Notes: generated by a model not told the origin, from the sequence alone. A stretch of 64,000 bases of DNA from Porphyridium purpureum (GCA_008690995.1 VRMN01000018.1:169001-233000); one strand, 5' to 3'. Shown: positions 19,474 to 28,767, counted from the stretch's first letter. Numbers and translations: made by a program.

Positions 19474-21159
19474 CTACCGCTGGGCTGCAGGTGCGCCCTG
19501 CGAGGGCGCACCAAGCGCTCGGAAGAGTATGACGTATACTGACGGGTCATTCTTGGCAATCCCCGCGAGCTCGCTCTCCTCTTTTTCCACGTAGTGCTTG
19601 AGAATTGCCGAGATGACCTTGAGCAACTTTGGCTTCCCCGTGGCCTTGCCCAGCAGCCGGATGAGCAGCTCGATACCCTGCGCATCAATAAAGGCCGCGT
19701 GCGACTTTTTGCTGTTCGTGACTAGCACGTGCACGAGGGCGCACGCAACCAGAAGCACGGAGCTATTTCTGGCCTGCTCGCTCATGGTGGTCACGAGCAC
19801 CTTGATACCAAGGGTCTGTTCCACGTCGAGACGCGAAATATGGTCGCCGACCACAAGGTTGTACAAGGCCAGCAGAGCTTCGAGACACAGCTCGCCGTCA
19901 GAGCAATGAGTCTGCAGCGCCTTGAGGAGCGTCGCGACGGCCTGGTTTGAATACATCGCGCGCTGCACGCTCGGGCACTTGTACGCAAGGTTCCTAAGCG
20001 CGAGGCACGCGCGCATGAGCACAAACCGCGAGTCCGAGTGGACGTTCATGCATTCTAGAATCGCATGAATGCCGTCCTCGTCCACAATATTTTGCCGGTG
20101 CTCGGGGAAAATTACGCCATAGTTGGACAAAAAAGCGCAGCCTTCCGCCTGAACCGAGCCAATTGCCGACAAGGCGTTCATTACGGCCACCACAGAAGTG
20201 AGCCCACGCGCCTCGTGGATTTCCTTTGCAGCATCTGGGAGCAAAAGCAAGTTGACCAACGCCGAAATCGACCGGTCTTGTACTGTCATCTCATTCTCTC
20301 CCGTCGATAGAATGTTGAGCAAAACTTCAACCCCACCGACTTTCAAAATTTGCCGCTGCGCCTCCAAGTCCGAGCCGCCAAGTACGACAAGACTGGTCAA
20401 CAGCGGATCCTGTATGGCAACGTTGTCCGAGTACAGCCGCAACACACGTACAAGATTTTGCAGGCCATTGCGCGCGATAAAGCTTTCCCGGAAGTCGTCA
20501 AAACTGGCCGCGGACATGTACGAAGCCGGCAGCGCGCGGTTGATTTGCGCCATGCGCTGTTCATCAAAACGATTATTTTGCAGGGCGTCCAGAATGTCGT
20601 CCAAGCTCTCTGCCTTGTGCATCACCTTGGACTGGTCCATCTTGTACTGTGTGCTTGATCTCGTGCCCGGTGTGTACAAGCGGTTCCGGGAGGATGAGCG
20701 CACAATGCCGGAGCCCTCCTGTTTCTGACTCTCCGGTCGCCTGTCCGGAAACGCGCGCGGTTTCCTCGGTGACGCGCCACCGCCGGACACTGTTGAGTCT
20801 TCGCGCACGCTGGAGTTGAGAAAAATCTTGGCACCGCCCCGGATGGTTGACTCCTCCATCTCCATTCGCTTGACCGGCGGCGACTTTATCTCCTCCTCGG
20901 CGGCCACCATGCCCATATCCTCACCAGTCTCGCTTAGCGCGCGCAGAATGAACGCCTTGACCGATCCGCTCTTGTGAATCTTGGGACTTTTCGGGCTCTT
21001 GGGGCTTGCAGGCGACGTACTTTGCGCGTGCGCCTGACCCTTTGGCGACAAACTCAGCATGACCATGCCTTCTTCCATCCCGTCCGCCGCCGTCGCTTCC
21101 AGCGGCGGCGACTTGGCCCGCTTATGCTCGGGCGACAACGCGCCTCTTAAGCCTTTCAT
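19474..21159 (-). CDS. Armadillo-repeat protein
   Basis: A 561-residue protein. The first 200 residues are Ser/Pro/Lys-rich and probably disordered, with a short repeated SPKSPKSPK motif that looks like a proline-directed phosphorylation region. From about residue 215 to 545 the sequence is a chain of roughly 42-residue armadillo units, recognisable by NGLQNLVRVLRLYSDN, GGVEVLLNILST, ISALVNLLLL, ACLALRNLAYKC and CLEALLALYNLV. Armadillo arrays bind extended peptides or partner proteins; no other domain marks this as importin, catenin or UNC45, so the function is open. The ATG at 21159 is followed by good coding sequence. It is head-to-head with the plastid-type gene at 21373, 213 bp apart, so the two probably share a promoter region. 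Confidence 0.8.
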   Translation of the reverse strand: MKGLRGALSPEHKRAKSPPLEATAADGMEEGMVMLSLSPKGQAHAQSTSPASPKSPKSPKIHKSGSVKAFILRALSETGEDMGMVAAEEEIKSPPVKRMEMEESTIRGGAKIFLNSSVREDSTVSGGGASPRKPRAFPDRRPESQKQEGSGIVRSSSRNRLYTPGTRSSTQYKMDQSKVMHKAESLDDILDALQNNRFDEQRMAQINRALPASYMSAASFDDFRESFIARNGLQNLVRVLRLYSDNVAIQDPLLTSLVVLGGSDLEAQRQILKVGGVEVLLNILSTGENEMTVQDRSISALVNLLLLPDAAKEIHEARGLTSVVAVMNALSAIGSVQAEGCAFLSNYGVIFPEHRQNIVDEDGIHAILECMNVHSDSRFVLMRACLALRNLAYKCPSVQRAMYSNQAVATLLKALQTHCSDGELCLEALLALYNLVVGDHISRLDVEQTLGIKVLVTTMSEQARNSSVLLVACALVHVLVTNSKKSHAAFIDAQGIELLIRLLGKATGKPKLLKVISAILKHYVEKEESELAGIAKNDPSVYVILFRALGAPSQGAPAAQR

Positions 21160-21372
21160 TTCTCCCTCGCGCCTGTCTCCCCGTCCTTCTCCTCAAGGCA
21201 CGGTCCCGCGCCCGCACCTGCTTCTCTCTCCAAGCTGCCAGTACACATGTGCACACCCCCCCTGTTCCTTGTTTGCGCCACACCAATTTCCGCCGGGAAG
21301 GTATGCGACATTCAATTTGAACCGAGCCGAGCATTTCGGACGCAGTTCCCGAGCCGCGGCGCATCACGAAGG

Positions 21373-22215
21373 ATGGCGACTCTGCGTACGCCGCCTCCAG
21401 CCGCAGCCGCGGCGGCGGCATTTATGGGCGTCCATGCAATGGAGCCGTGCAGGTCGCACCCAGGGCTACGCAGTCGACAGCGCCCGAATCGTCCGCGCGT
21501 TTTGGTGTGCTGTGCGAAACGGCTTCGTGAGGACGCAGGTCGCGTGGCCAAGTTGGAGAACTTTGTGGAGCGCGCTCGGCAGCGGCGGCGTGAGAGGGCT
21601 TTGAAGCCAAACGAGCGCAGCGTATTGGACCACTTGCAGGAGCTGCACAACCGCCAGGTCGAGCGGCACGACGATGCAGCCTGGTGTGCGACCTTTCCGC
21701 TGGACGAAGCGCAAACGAATCGGCTGAAACAAGTGCTTCGTGCGCCGGCGTTCTGTGAGCGTGTGGCAAAGCAAAGCGGCGCCGATCACGTGCGCTTTGC
21801 CGATCGGGTTGTGTCGTGTGCGCCCGAACCCGGTGCGGCGGGCTGGGTGCTCGACGAAGCGACGTGGGCCGTGCTCGCGTCGCAGTCGCGTTTCACGCTG
21901 GTCGCCATCCCCCCCTTCCTTGTACGGCTGGCTGTTCCAGACATCAAGTGGGACGCGGACGGCCTGTCTCGAGCGCACTACGCGTTGGGAGCGTTGTACG
22001 AGCTACCGTCGTGCGACTACAGCTTGTACATCGACAGTCTGGAGGAGCGAGGCGCCTCGACGCCGGCCGAATTTGCCGAGTTGCGGCGCCGCTTCGAGGC
22101 CGGCTACCTGGACATTGGGAACAGCCTGCGCACTGAAACCGACCACCAGAACTTTGACTGCGAGCACGAGCTGTTTGCCGAAAGCCTGACAGATTGGCTG
22201 GAGCGCTCGACATAA
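21373..22215 (+). CDS. Unrecognised probable plastid protein
   Basis: Starting at the ATG at 21373 (context AAGGATGG), the product has 280 residues. The first 50 are Ala/Pro/Arg-rich and end in VLVCCAKR, which resembles a chloroplast transit peptide and its cleavage site. The mature part has Arg-rich helices (VERARQRRRERAL) followed by a compact domain containing FTLVAIPPFLVRLAVPDIKW. I do not recognise the domain. An earlier ATG at 21247 would add 42 residues across a GC-poor leader, which seems less likely. The 3' neighbour is tandem after 835 bp. Confidence 0.6.
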   Translation: MATLRTPPPAAAAAAAFMGVHAMEPCRSHPGLRSRQRPNRPRVLVCCAKRLREDAGRVAKLENFVERARQRRRERALKPNERSVLDHLQELHNRQVERHDDAAWCATFPLDEAQTNRLKQVLRAPAFCERVAKQSGADHVRFADRVVSCAPEPGAAGWVLDEATWAVLASQSRFTLVAIPPFLVRLAVPDIKWDADGLSRAHYALGALYELPSCDYSLYIDSLEERGASTPAEFAELRRRFEAGYLDIGNSLRTETDHQNFDCEHELFAESLTDWLERST

Positions 22216-22270
22216 AAACCAGCATCCATGGCACCACCAGCACCCATCTACCAGGCCCCCTATCCCTCGG

Positions 22271-22280
<10 letters not shown>

Positions 22281-22304
<24 letters not shown>
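22281..22304. repeat. (AC)12 microsatellite
   Basis: Perfect AC dinucleotide run preceded by a short TC run, in the 3' flank of the plastid-type gene. Confidence 0.9.
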
Positions 22305-22354
22305 AACACACCCCCAGCGGATTGTGACGGCGCTGCGCGTGACCCTATGACAAA

Positions 22355-22382
22355 GTACAGTATCCATTAAACCCAACTGTAC
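22355..22382. promoter_or_regulatory. GTACAGT / ACTGTAC inverted pair
   Basis: GTACAGT at 22355-22361 and ACTGTAC at 22376-22382 form an inverted pair 14 bp apart, about 140 bp after the preceding stop codon and about 670 bp before the next ATG. Confidence 0.35.
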
Positions 22383-22504
22383 CTCACAAACTCTCTCGCT
22401 CTCTACTCAAACCGCTGCTTTCTTATTCATGCGCATGCCCACCACCGAATTCGGAGCCGCAGCCGCCAGTGACTCGGCTTTCGGTATAAATCTCCATATG
22501 TCAG

Positions 22505-22513
22505 AAACCCTAA
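22505..22513 (+). promoter_or_regulatory. Telo-box-like AAACCCTAA
   Basis: Exact AAACCCTAA, the plant telo-box sequence, followed by ACCG. It is far (about 540 bp) from the next ATG, so its role is uncertain. Confidence 0.25.
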
Positions 22514-22625
22514 ACCGAATAACCACCACCCTTGACCCGAGCGAGCCGCGCGTATTCCTATGATTTAGCCGTGGCAGCCGCAACCACCACCACTACTACC
22601 AACCACACGTGGCGCATACCATATA

Positions 22626-22633
22626 ACTGTACA
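22626..22633 (-). promoter_or_regulatory. TGTACAGT motif
   Basis: TGTACAGT on the minus strand, 418 bp upstream of the hemerythrin-like ATG. Confidence 0.3.
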
Positions 22634-23011
22634 CTACGCACCTCTTCGCACGAACTGTTCGACTAAATCAAGCCGCGCTACTATGTTTTGTTGATGAGAG
22701 AAGAGGAGGGGGGGGGGGGAAGGGGATGATGATTTTTCATGGAGACGATCACCAGAAAACGTGGGTGCAAGCGTCCTATCAAATTCAGCGCGTTTTGGAA
22801 AAAGAAACCGGCACGTGTCTTGTTTGTGAGCAGCTGCGTTTGTTTGGTATTTTGGTGTTTTGGTATTTTGGCACTGCGGTGCGCCGGAAGGACGCGTTGG
22901 TGGTTGGGTGTGTGGAATGAAGTGAATCGAGTGTGGGAGAGATAGGGAGAGCGGGGAGAGGGAGAGAGCGGATTAGAAGAGGGGAAGGGGAAGGGGAGGG
23001 GGGGGGGGAGG

Positions 23012-23037
23012 GTGTGTGTGTGTGTGTGTGTGTGTGT
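23012..23037. repeat. (GT)13 microsatellite in 5' leader
   Basis: Perfect GT run that ends 13 bp before the ATG at 23051, preceded by a G-rich tract. It almost certainly lies in the 5' untranslated region or core promoter. Confidence 0.9.
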
Positions 23038-23050
23038 GGGAGAGGCAGGG

Positions 23051-25231
23051 ATGGTTCGAGGGGATTCGAGCGCCAGCGATGTGTCGCTGCAGTCGGCGCC
23101 CAAGCTGGGCGGCGCGAGCTCGACGACGTCGTCCCGCTCGGTGTCGCGGCAGAGCTCCTCCGCGAGCGTGAAGAGCTCCGCGTCCAGCACCGTCGCGCCG
23201 CCAAAGATTCAGCCGCCAAAGTCGACTGCTGCCGCGGGCGCGGCAGTGGCGAGGCAGAACTCGCAGGTGCAGAACAGCGCCGAGGTCGTGTCTGGCCCGC
23301 CGCCGCCGATGCGCGATAGCCAGGGGGACCTCGTCTCAAATGTAAAGGCCGCGCCAAGGCCGGGCGGCTCGCAGGCGAGCTCCAAGAACGTCTCGCGCTC
23401 GAACTCGCAGCAGAGCAGCCGCGCGGTATCGCGGCAGAACTCGAGCGCGTCGCAGCAGGCCGCGCGCTCGGGCACAGGGAGTCGTCAGCTGTCGAGGCAA
23501 AACTCAAATGCATCGCAGCAGGGCGCGGCGTCGGGCATGCCGCCCCGCTCCAAGAGCCAGATGGCCGCGAGTGCCGCGGCTGCCACGGCGGGCACGAGCG
23601 TGATCGAGAATGAACAGAGAGTGATGGGCGGCGCAGACCTGTCGAAGTCGAAGAGCCAACGCGAGCGCAAGATTCAAATGGGCATGGAGTGGAACGAGGA
23701 AGACCAGGAGTGGATGTTCATTCCGCGCCAGGCAAGCTACCAGGTGAACCAAGAGTTGGACGACATTATTCTCATGGTGAAGAAGGGCGAGATAGACGTG
23801 TCTGAGGACGCGCGCCGCCCTTCGGTCATACGTATGGACTCGACAGCGTCTTCCATCACGTCTGGGCCCCGCCCGTCGATGGACCGACGCAAGGTGCATC
23901 TGCCCGACTTCATTGCCGGAAGCGGGCGCCCGATGATTCCCTTTGCCTCTTACGGAGAAAAGTGGCCGCTCGACGTGTTCTCTCTTGCACATAATGGCAT
24001 TCGCAAGGAGCTCCAGGACTGCTACGAGATCATGATGTACTTTGAGATCAATTGGAAGGAGGCGCTCGATGATGAGGTTCGCCGTTTCTTTGCGTGGTGG
24101 GATATCTTTTTCCAGTTTGTGCTTCACTACTTTGAGGCCGAGGAGCAGGTGCTGTTCCCGTGGTTGCTGGAGAAGGCCTTTTTACCGGATCCATTCCTGG
24201 AAGGGCCACGCAACGATCGCAAGTACAAAATGGCAAGAGTCCTGAAAGGCATCGCAAACTCTGAAAGGACTTTTATGAAGAAGGAAATGCGCTCGGAGCT
24301 GGTGACAAGCCTGAAGTATTCGGTGGATCGGTTGTCGGTCATGATCCTGGATTACTTTGGCGAGCAGGAGATAATCCTGCCTCCAATTGTGTTTAAGAAT
24401 TTCACGCTTGAGGACAAGAAGCAGTACGATAAGAAGCTGGTGGACTTTTTCCTCAAGTGCCCGCAGTCTGGGATGGACATTATCATGCTGTCGCGTTGGC
24501 AGTTGGGCTGGGAAAATCACGACTCGAGTAAGAGAAAACAGCGCGAGTTGAACGAGCGCGCGGTGCAGGAGTGGAGGTACGATAACCTGCACCACTTTAA
24601 GTGGGCGTCGTATGCGCTGTGGGAAAAGTCGTACTTTGAAAAGCAGGTGAAAACGGTCATGTACTTTCGAGATCAGAGGGCGATTGCCCAGAAGCGGCTT
24701 GATATGGAAGCCATGGCCATTGCAAATAGCAAGCGAGGCAAGAACGTGCGGTGGAACGCGGAGGTGCAGTCGATGACGATCACACCGCGCAATGTGAACG
24801 GAAGCCAGCACGGCACGCCAGTGACCACACCGAGAACCCAGCAGTCCTTCGCGAGGACCAAGAGCGACGACGCCCGCATGCCTTCGAATCTGACTGTCGT
24901 GCCAGGCGGACCCAGCTCGGTGTACGCGCCATCGCGCGGGGTGTCGACCATGACCACGGCATCCGGTAAGCACCAGCCCGTCAAAGAAAGCAGGATTCCC
25001 TACCAGCTGGAACCAAAGAACCAGGCCATCTTCTTAAACATGGACGACGCGCTCGAGTCACGCAAGGGCAGCACGGTCAAGAGTGTGAACTCGGCGGCGT
25101 CCAGTCGCAAGTCTTCGTTCAAGTCGGGCGCCTCGTCAGCCGCGTCGTCTCGGCGCGCGTCCAGTGTAGGCCCATCTTCGCGCGCCGCGTCGTCACACTG
25201 GTCGGAGTTTGAGTTTGAGGACGCTTACTGA
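23051..25231 (+). CDS. Hemerythrin-like (HHE) domain protein with Ser-rich flanks
   Basis: A 726-residue protein. Residues 1-215 are Ser/Gln/Arg-rich with repeated RQNS motifs (VSRQNSSASQ, LSRQNSNASQ), a basophilic kinase or 14-3-3 type pattern. A central helical domain from about 295 to 540 resembles the HHE/hemerythrin four-helix bundle: FSLAHNGIRKEL (His314), then LHYFEAEEQVLFPWL (His359, Glu362), then a second half ILDYFGEQEIILPPI that mirrors the HYFEAEEQVLFP motif. In the second half the expected His is replaced (DYFGEQE), so few iron ligands remain. The last 110 residues are again Ser/Arg-rich (SAASSRKSSFKS). Hemerythrin-like proteins bind a di-iron centre to sense or carry oxygen or iron; whether this one binds metal is uncertain. 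The open frame upstream lies within the GT repeat, so ATG 23051 is the start. Confidence 0.7.
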   Translation: MVRGDSSASDVSLQSAPKLGGASSTTSSRSVSRQSSSASVKSSASSTVAPPKIQPPKSTAAAGAAVARQNSQVQNSAEVVSGPPPPMRDSQGDLVSNVKAAPRPGGSQASSKNVSRSNSQQSSRAVSRQNSSASQQAARSGTGSRQLSRQNSNASQQGAASGMPPRSKSQMAASAAAATAGTSVIENEQRVMGGADLSKSKSQRERKIQMGMEWNEEDQEWMFIPRQASYQVNQELDDIILMVKKGEIDVSEDARRPSVIRMDSTASSITSGPRPSMDRRKVHLPDFIAGSGRPMIPFASYGEKWPLDVFSLAHNGIRKELQDCYEIMMYFEINWKEALDDEVRRFFAWWDIFFQFVLHYFEAEEQVLFPWLLEKAFLPDPFLEGPRNDRKYKMARVLKGIANSERTFMKKEMRSELVTSLKYSVDRLSVMILDYFGEQEIILPPIVFKNFTLEDKKQYDKKLVDFFLKCPQSGMDIIMLSRWQLGWENHDSSKRKQRELNERAVQEWRYDNLHHFKWASYALWEKSYFEKQVKTVMYFRDQRAIAQKRLDMEAMAIANSKRGKNVRWNAEVQSMTITPRNVNGSQHGTPVTTPRTQQSFARTKSDDARMPSNLTVVPGGPSSVYAPSRGVSTMTTASGKHQPVKESRIPYQLEPKNQAIFLNMDDALESRKGSTVKSVNSAASSRKSSFKSGASSAASSRRASSVGPSSRAASSHWSEFEFEDAY

Positions 25232-25293
25232 TTTGGACAGAGATTTTTCGCAGTGCAGCTGGTGGCTAGTCTTCTGAGATTTTCGTATATTAA

Positions 25294-25312
25294 TTTTTTT
25301 TTTTTTTTTTTT
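25294..25312. repeat. T19 homopolymer between convergent genes
   Basis: Run of 19 T about 65 bp after the hemerythrin-like stop codon, in the 3' region shared with the convergent kinase gene. Confidence 0.85.
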
Positions 25313-25489
25313 AATCTTTCCCTCTTAAAGCGACGGCTTTGGGACCGCTGGCGTCTCGAAGACAAGGCGCTAGGTGTGCATGATGCTCGACGAGCTCGCT
25401 GTACAGGTCGCACGCGCAGTAGGCGTGTCTATCTAATTTCATTCTTTTCACGAGTGGTTACTCGTTTTGTTTCCACGGCGCACTCCACT

Positions 25490-27952
25490 TCATTGCGGTT
25501 CTTCGTCCTTGCTCATTTCATGCTCAGGCTCCTTAGGCTCAGCAAACAAGACGAGCGAAGAGCGCGCATCTAATGATGGTGCAATCTCCCCTCGCCCTTC
25601 AAACAAATTCTCCGTAGGCTTTCGCACAGCTTGCAGGAAGGGTTCTGGTCCTGACTTGGATTTCCGTAACCGCCGTGCAACCCCGCTCAGAGCGCGACCT
25701 AGGATAGAGCTACCGGTGCGGTGGGACATGCTGAAAGACACACCGCGAGAAGTCCTAGCGTCCGCTGGAGTCGAGCTGCCATCGTCTTCCTTTGTAGACG
25801 CCTTTCCTATAGAACCCAGCTTTTTCAACTGCTCACGCATGCTGCCGCCTGCCCTCAGTCCCCCCGATGCTGATCGCTCGTGCACCAAGGAAGGCTTGCC
25901 TGATTCCATGTCCCCGAGGACATGGCCCGACGGCGAGTTGGGCTGTTCGTCGTTAAAGTTTCCCACCAAAAGCCCAGACAGGCCGAGCAAACGAGGTGTG
26001 ATAGGATTGCTGCTGGAAAAGCCGTGATCATCCTGTGACGTTCCTCTTGTGGCTCTCTTCAGGACAGAGTGGCTGCGCGCTGCGCTAAAAAAGCGGTGCT
26101 TGAGAGCGGCGCGCGCACTTGGCCGCCGTCCAGGATCCCGTAGCAGAAGCTGTGACACGAGATCTTTCGCACTGGCCGACACATACACCCACTCGCCCGA
26201 TTCAAAGTCTAGCTCTCCCGACAGCACTTGTTTCATGGTCTCCAAATGGGTACGTCCTTGAAATGGTAGCTCACCCACGAGCAGCTCGGCCATGATCACG
26301 CCCGCGCTCCACGTATCGACTTTGAAGCCATAGTTTTCCGAGCACAAAATTTCTGGCGACGTGTACTCCGGTGTGCCGTACGCGCCGCTTGTGTATCGCT
26401 TTCGCCAAGGGAAACGCTCTGGGAACAAATAGGACATGTTGAAGTCGATAATCTTGAGCGTAGGGAGCGACGCAGCAATGTCGTCCAAATCAACATCGGC
26501 TTCGAGCATGAGATTTTCGGGCTTGATGTCACGATGAATGATCCCATTCGCGCTCAGAAATAAAAGGCCTTCGAACAGCTGCAACATGATGCCCATCACG
26601 GTTTCTTCCGGGATCCGAACGGGCGCTAAGGAGCCCGGACTTTGGCGCCGTACCAGCGCGCTTCTCAAATTCGGACCTTGCAGGTACTCCATCACAAGAA
26701 ACACAGACGGGGTCAGCATGCGCTCTCGCACGGGGTGGAGGCTGCCCGAGGCCTCTGCAGAATATGTGTCTTGCGTGTGCACGACATCGGGCGTACTTGG
26801 AGTCGCGTCCTTTGACCAAGAAGCCACATACCTTTCCAGCTGCGAATCCTGGGAAGAAGAATAATGAACGAGTCGAGGCAGGTCTGGGCTGCATTCGTCG
26901 CAGGACACAAAGTACTCAAGGTACTCCACAATATTGCGATGAGTCAGTTTCTTACGCGCAACTTCTGCCTCGCGCAACATACACTCCATCTCACTGACAA
27001 TCGCCTGCTTTTCAGAGCCGAGCGTGCTGAGGTCAATGCTATTCGACAGGAGGACATTATCCTTCCGGCTCGACCGAGTGGGCGCCATGTCTGAATTTAG
27101 CCCTTTCGAATTCCCCATTACTGCACGAACAATGACTTCCTCGACAGGCACCCCTTGCCAAGTTTTGACGACGACCAAGTCCGAGTGTGCAGTTGCGCGG
27201 CTGCTGGCTGTGGGCGGCGCACTGGCCAGTTTCGCGGTTTCCTTTAGCTCAAGCTCATAGGCAACGCCACCTCCACTACCAGCACCATTGCTGGACGCGT
27301 GCGGGAAAAAGGAATAGCTGTTCAACGGCCGCGCGGTGTAAACACTTCCGTACACGCCTGCGCTAAGGCATTGCTCGAGCTGATACGCGTCCTTGAATCG
27401 CGCGCCTGGTGCCGACTGCCGGAACAAGCTGAACGCTCTGCCAGCCGGGCGCACATTGCTGTTCTGTCGGCTTCCCGTGCTCATGGCCAAGGTCTGTTGT
27501 CCACCAGACGTGCTCAAGCGTGCCACACATTCGCTCGACGCGACATCTGGCGTATTTCCCACGCGCGTCACCGAATGACGGCGACTAGAGCTTCTACTGC
27601 TCATCTGCCTGTGCGATGTGTCTGGGGACCGTACCTTATTTGGCGAGCGCAGCCGTTGGTGAACTGAGGTGTCTAGCGACCTGGCAACGCCAGTTTCCAA
27701 CTCGAAGAAACCCTGCGCGCCTGCCATCTCTTCGTTGCCAATATTATTGTCTCCATACGAAGCAGTGAGGCTCCGCTCCATAGGAATGACCGGCGCTTGC
27801 GCCGCATCCTGCTGAGCGTGCAGCAGTCCGTAGCCGGCGGCTCCCATGTTTGCCGACGAGCTCCTCCGAAACCCCACATTGGCGCCGCGAGCCACAACCG
27901 CGTCCTCGGACGCGGAGGGACGCATGGGCAGTCCGCCCGACACCGCGGCCAT
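25490..27952 (-). CDS. Serine/threonine protein kinase with DFN motif
   Basis: An 820-residue protein with a long Ser/Arg-rich N-terminal region (to about residue 225), a kinase domain (about 228-620) and a Ser-rich tail. Catalytic features: a degenerate glycine loop (SAGVYGSVY), VVVKTW with Lys263, LVMEYLQGPNL hinge, HRDIKPEN with Asp475, then IIDFNMSYLF with Asp503-Phe504-Asn505 in place of DFG, a TPEYTSPEIL APE motif and DTWSAGVIMAELL. The N-lobe carries a long insert between the Lys strand and helix C (EMECMLREAEVARKKL). The catalytic Asp, Lys and metal-binding Asp are present, so activity is likely despite the Asn. The family is hard to assign beyond a CAMK/AGC-like Ser/Thr kinase. The frame stays open 65 codons upstream without an ATG. 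Confidence 0.85.
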   Translation of the reverse strand: MAAVSGGLPMRPSASEDAVVARGANVGFRRSSSANMGAAGYGLLHAQQDAAQAPVIPMERSLTASYGDNNIGNEEMAGAQGFFELETGVARSLDTSVHQRLRSPNKVRSPDTSHRQMSSRSSSRRHSVTRVGNTPDVASSECVARLSTSGGQQTLAMSTGSRQNSNVRPAGRAFSLFRQSAPGARFKDAYQLEQCLSAGVYGSVYTARPLNSYSFFPHASSNGAGSGGGVAYELELKETAKLASAPPTASSRATAHSDLVVVKTWQGVPVEEVIVRAVMGNSKGLNSDMAPTRSSRKDNVLLSNSIDLSTLGSEKQAIVSEMECMLREAEVARKKLTHRNIVEYLEYFVSCDECSPDLPRLVHYSSSQDSQLERYVASWSKDATPSTPDVVHTQDTYSAEASGSLHPVRERMLTPSVFLVMEYLQGPNLRSALVRRQSPGSLAPVRIPEETVMGIMLQLFEGLLFLSANGIIHRDIKPENLMLEADVDLDDIAASLPTLKIIDFNMSYLFPERFPWRKRYTSGAYGTPEYTSPEILCSENYGFKVDTWSAGVIMAELLVGELPFQGRTHLETMKQVLSGELDFESGEWVYVSASAKDLVSQLLLRDPGRRPSARAALKHRFFSAARSHSVLKRATRGTSQDDHGFSSSNPITPRLLGLSGLLVGNFNDEQPNSPSGHVLGDMESGKPSLVHERSASGGLRAGGSMREQLKKLGSIGKASTKEDDGSSTPADARTSRGVSFSMSHRTGSSILGRALSGVARRLRKSKSGPEPFLQAVRKPTENLFEGRGEIAPSLDARSSLVLFAEPKEPEHEMSKDEEPQ

Positions 27953-28140
27953 TCTTTCTCGCGCGGCCGTCCACGTCCGGACAGGCACAGCTCGAGCGCA
28001 CTGTTTGTCGCATGTGAGGCACGAACACGCGCGTCGTCCGCTGGGTGCCCGCACGCACGCGAGCTTTACCGCGACCTTTACCCGCTGCTTGCTCGTGTCC
28101 CACTTGCAGCAACATCGCCGCAAGTACAGTCCAAGCACAA

Positions 28141-28156
28141 TGTACACCCACTGTAC
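28141..28156. promoter_or_regulatory. TGTACA and ACTGTAC motifs upstream of kinase
   Basis: TGTACA at 28141-28146 and ACTGTAC at 28150-28156, about 190-200 bp upstream of the kinase ATG. Confidence 0.4.
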
Positions 28157-28426
28157 CTCATCTACCCTGCAACTGAACCCCGAAGCGGCGCAGCTTGAGA
28201 GGAATCCCGGCAGCCAGCTGACCGCACCAACGTTGGACGCCTTGCCCTTCTTCAGCTGGCACTCGTTCCGTGCCCACAGTCACGATACCCACGCCATACA
28301 CCGAGCCTGATCCGCAGTTTACCTGCTTACCAACACACAGCCTCTTCACACCTTTCGCCACATATTCCTCGAAATTCACTCCCACCATCAATCTCACGTC
28401 CGCAACCAAGTTTCTTATCAGTTACC

Positions 28427-28531
28427 GGTTACTCGCCAGCCGTTAGTCGCTAGCCGTTAGCCGTTACTCGCTAGCCGTTAGTCGCTAGCCGTTAGTCGCT
28501 ACCCGTTAGTCGCTACCCGTTAGTCGTTAGC
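28427..28531. repeat. 14-bp tandem array (CGTTAGTCGCTAGC)
   Basis: Seven full copies and one half copy of CGTTAGTCGCTAGC with one or two substitutions per copy. Copies start at 28427, 28441, 28455 (half, CGTTAGC), 28462, 28476, 28490, 28504 and 28518. The unit contains the palindrome GCTAGC. It lies 237-341 bp upstream of the ESSS start. Confidence 0.9.
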
Positions 28532-28545
28532 CGGTCACTTTTTAG

Positions 28546-28632
28546 TGTACACCGGCGCTGACCCACATTTGTGTAGTGTACAGCGATGATGGGGTGGTGG
28601 TGTACAGTTATCACTTCGCAGTAGTGTACAGT
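28546..28632. promoter_or_regulatory. Cluster of four TGTACA motifs
   Basis: TGTACA at 28546, 28577, 28601 and 28625; the last two extend to TGTACAGT. Spacing is 31, 24 and 24 bp. They lie 136-222 bp upstream of the ESSS ATG. Confidence 0.45.
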
Positions 28633-28767
28633 TCACGAAAACGCAAGCGGCTGGAGCAGGCGCGGATCGAACAAAGTGGGCGGCTTGAAGGCGAGGTGAA
28701 GATGGGGAAGAGAAAGTCCATGGTGGCGGCAGGGTGGTGGTGGTGAGGTAGGAAAGGGTCTTTGGCG

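Larger units (their letters stand above)
22216..23050. other. Long intergenic region rich in simple repeats
   Basis: Holds an AC dinucleotide run (22281-22304), GTACAGT/ACTGTAC motifs (22355, 22376, 22626), a telo-box-like AAACCCTAA (22505-22513), a run of twelve G (22708-22719) and purine-rich DNA leading to a GT run (23012-23037) that ends 13 bp before the next ATG. No gene is visible. Confidence 0.6.
27953..28767. other. Divergent promoter region of kinase and ESSS genes
   Basis: An 815-bp gap. It contains a 14-bp tandem array (28427-28531), a cluster of TGTACA palindromes (28546-28632) and TGTACA/ACTGTAC sites on the kinase side (28141-28156). Open frames here are short and have no domains. 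Confidence 0.6.

Noticed and set aside
22505-22513. Telomere remnant
   Set aside because: A single AAACCCTAA without tandem copies cannot be called telomeric; kept only as a telo-box-like site.
28427-28531. CRISPR-like or centromere-like reading of the 14-bp array
   Set aside because: The units are 14 bp without unique spacers and total only about 105 bp; a minisatellite explains it.
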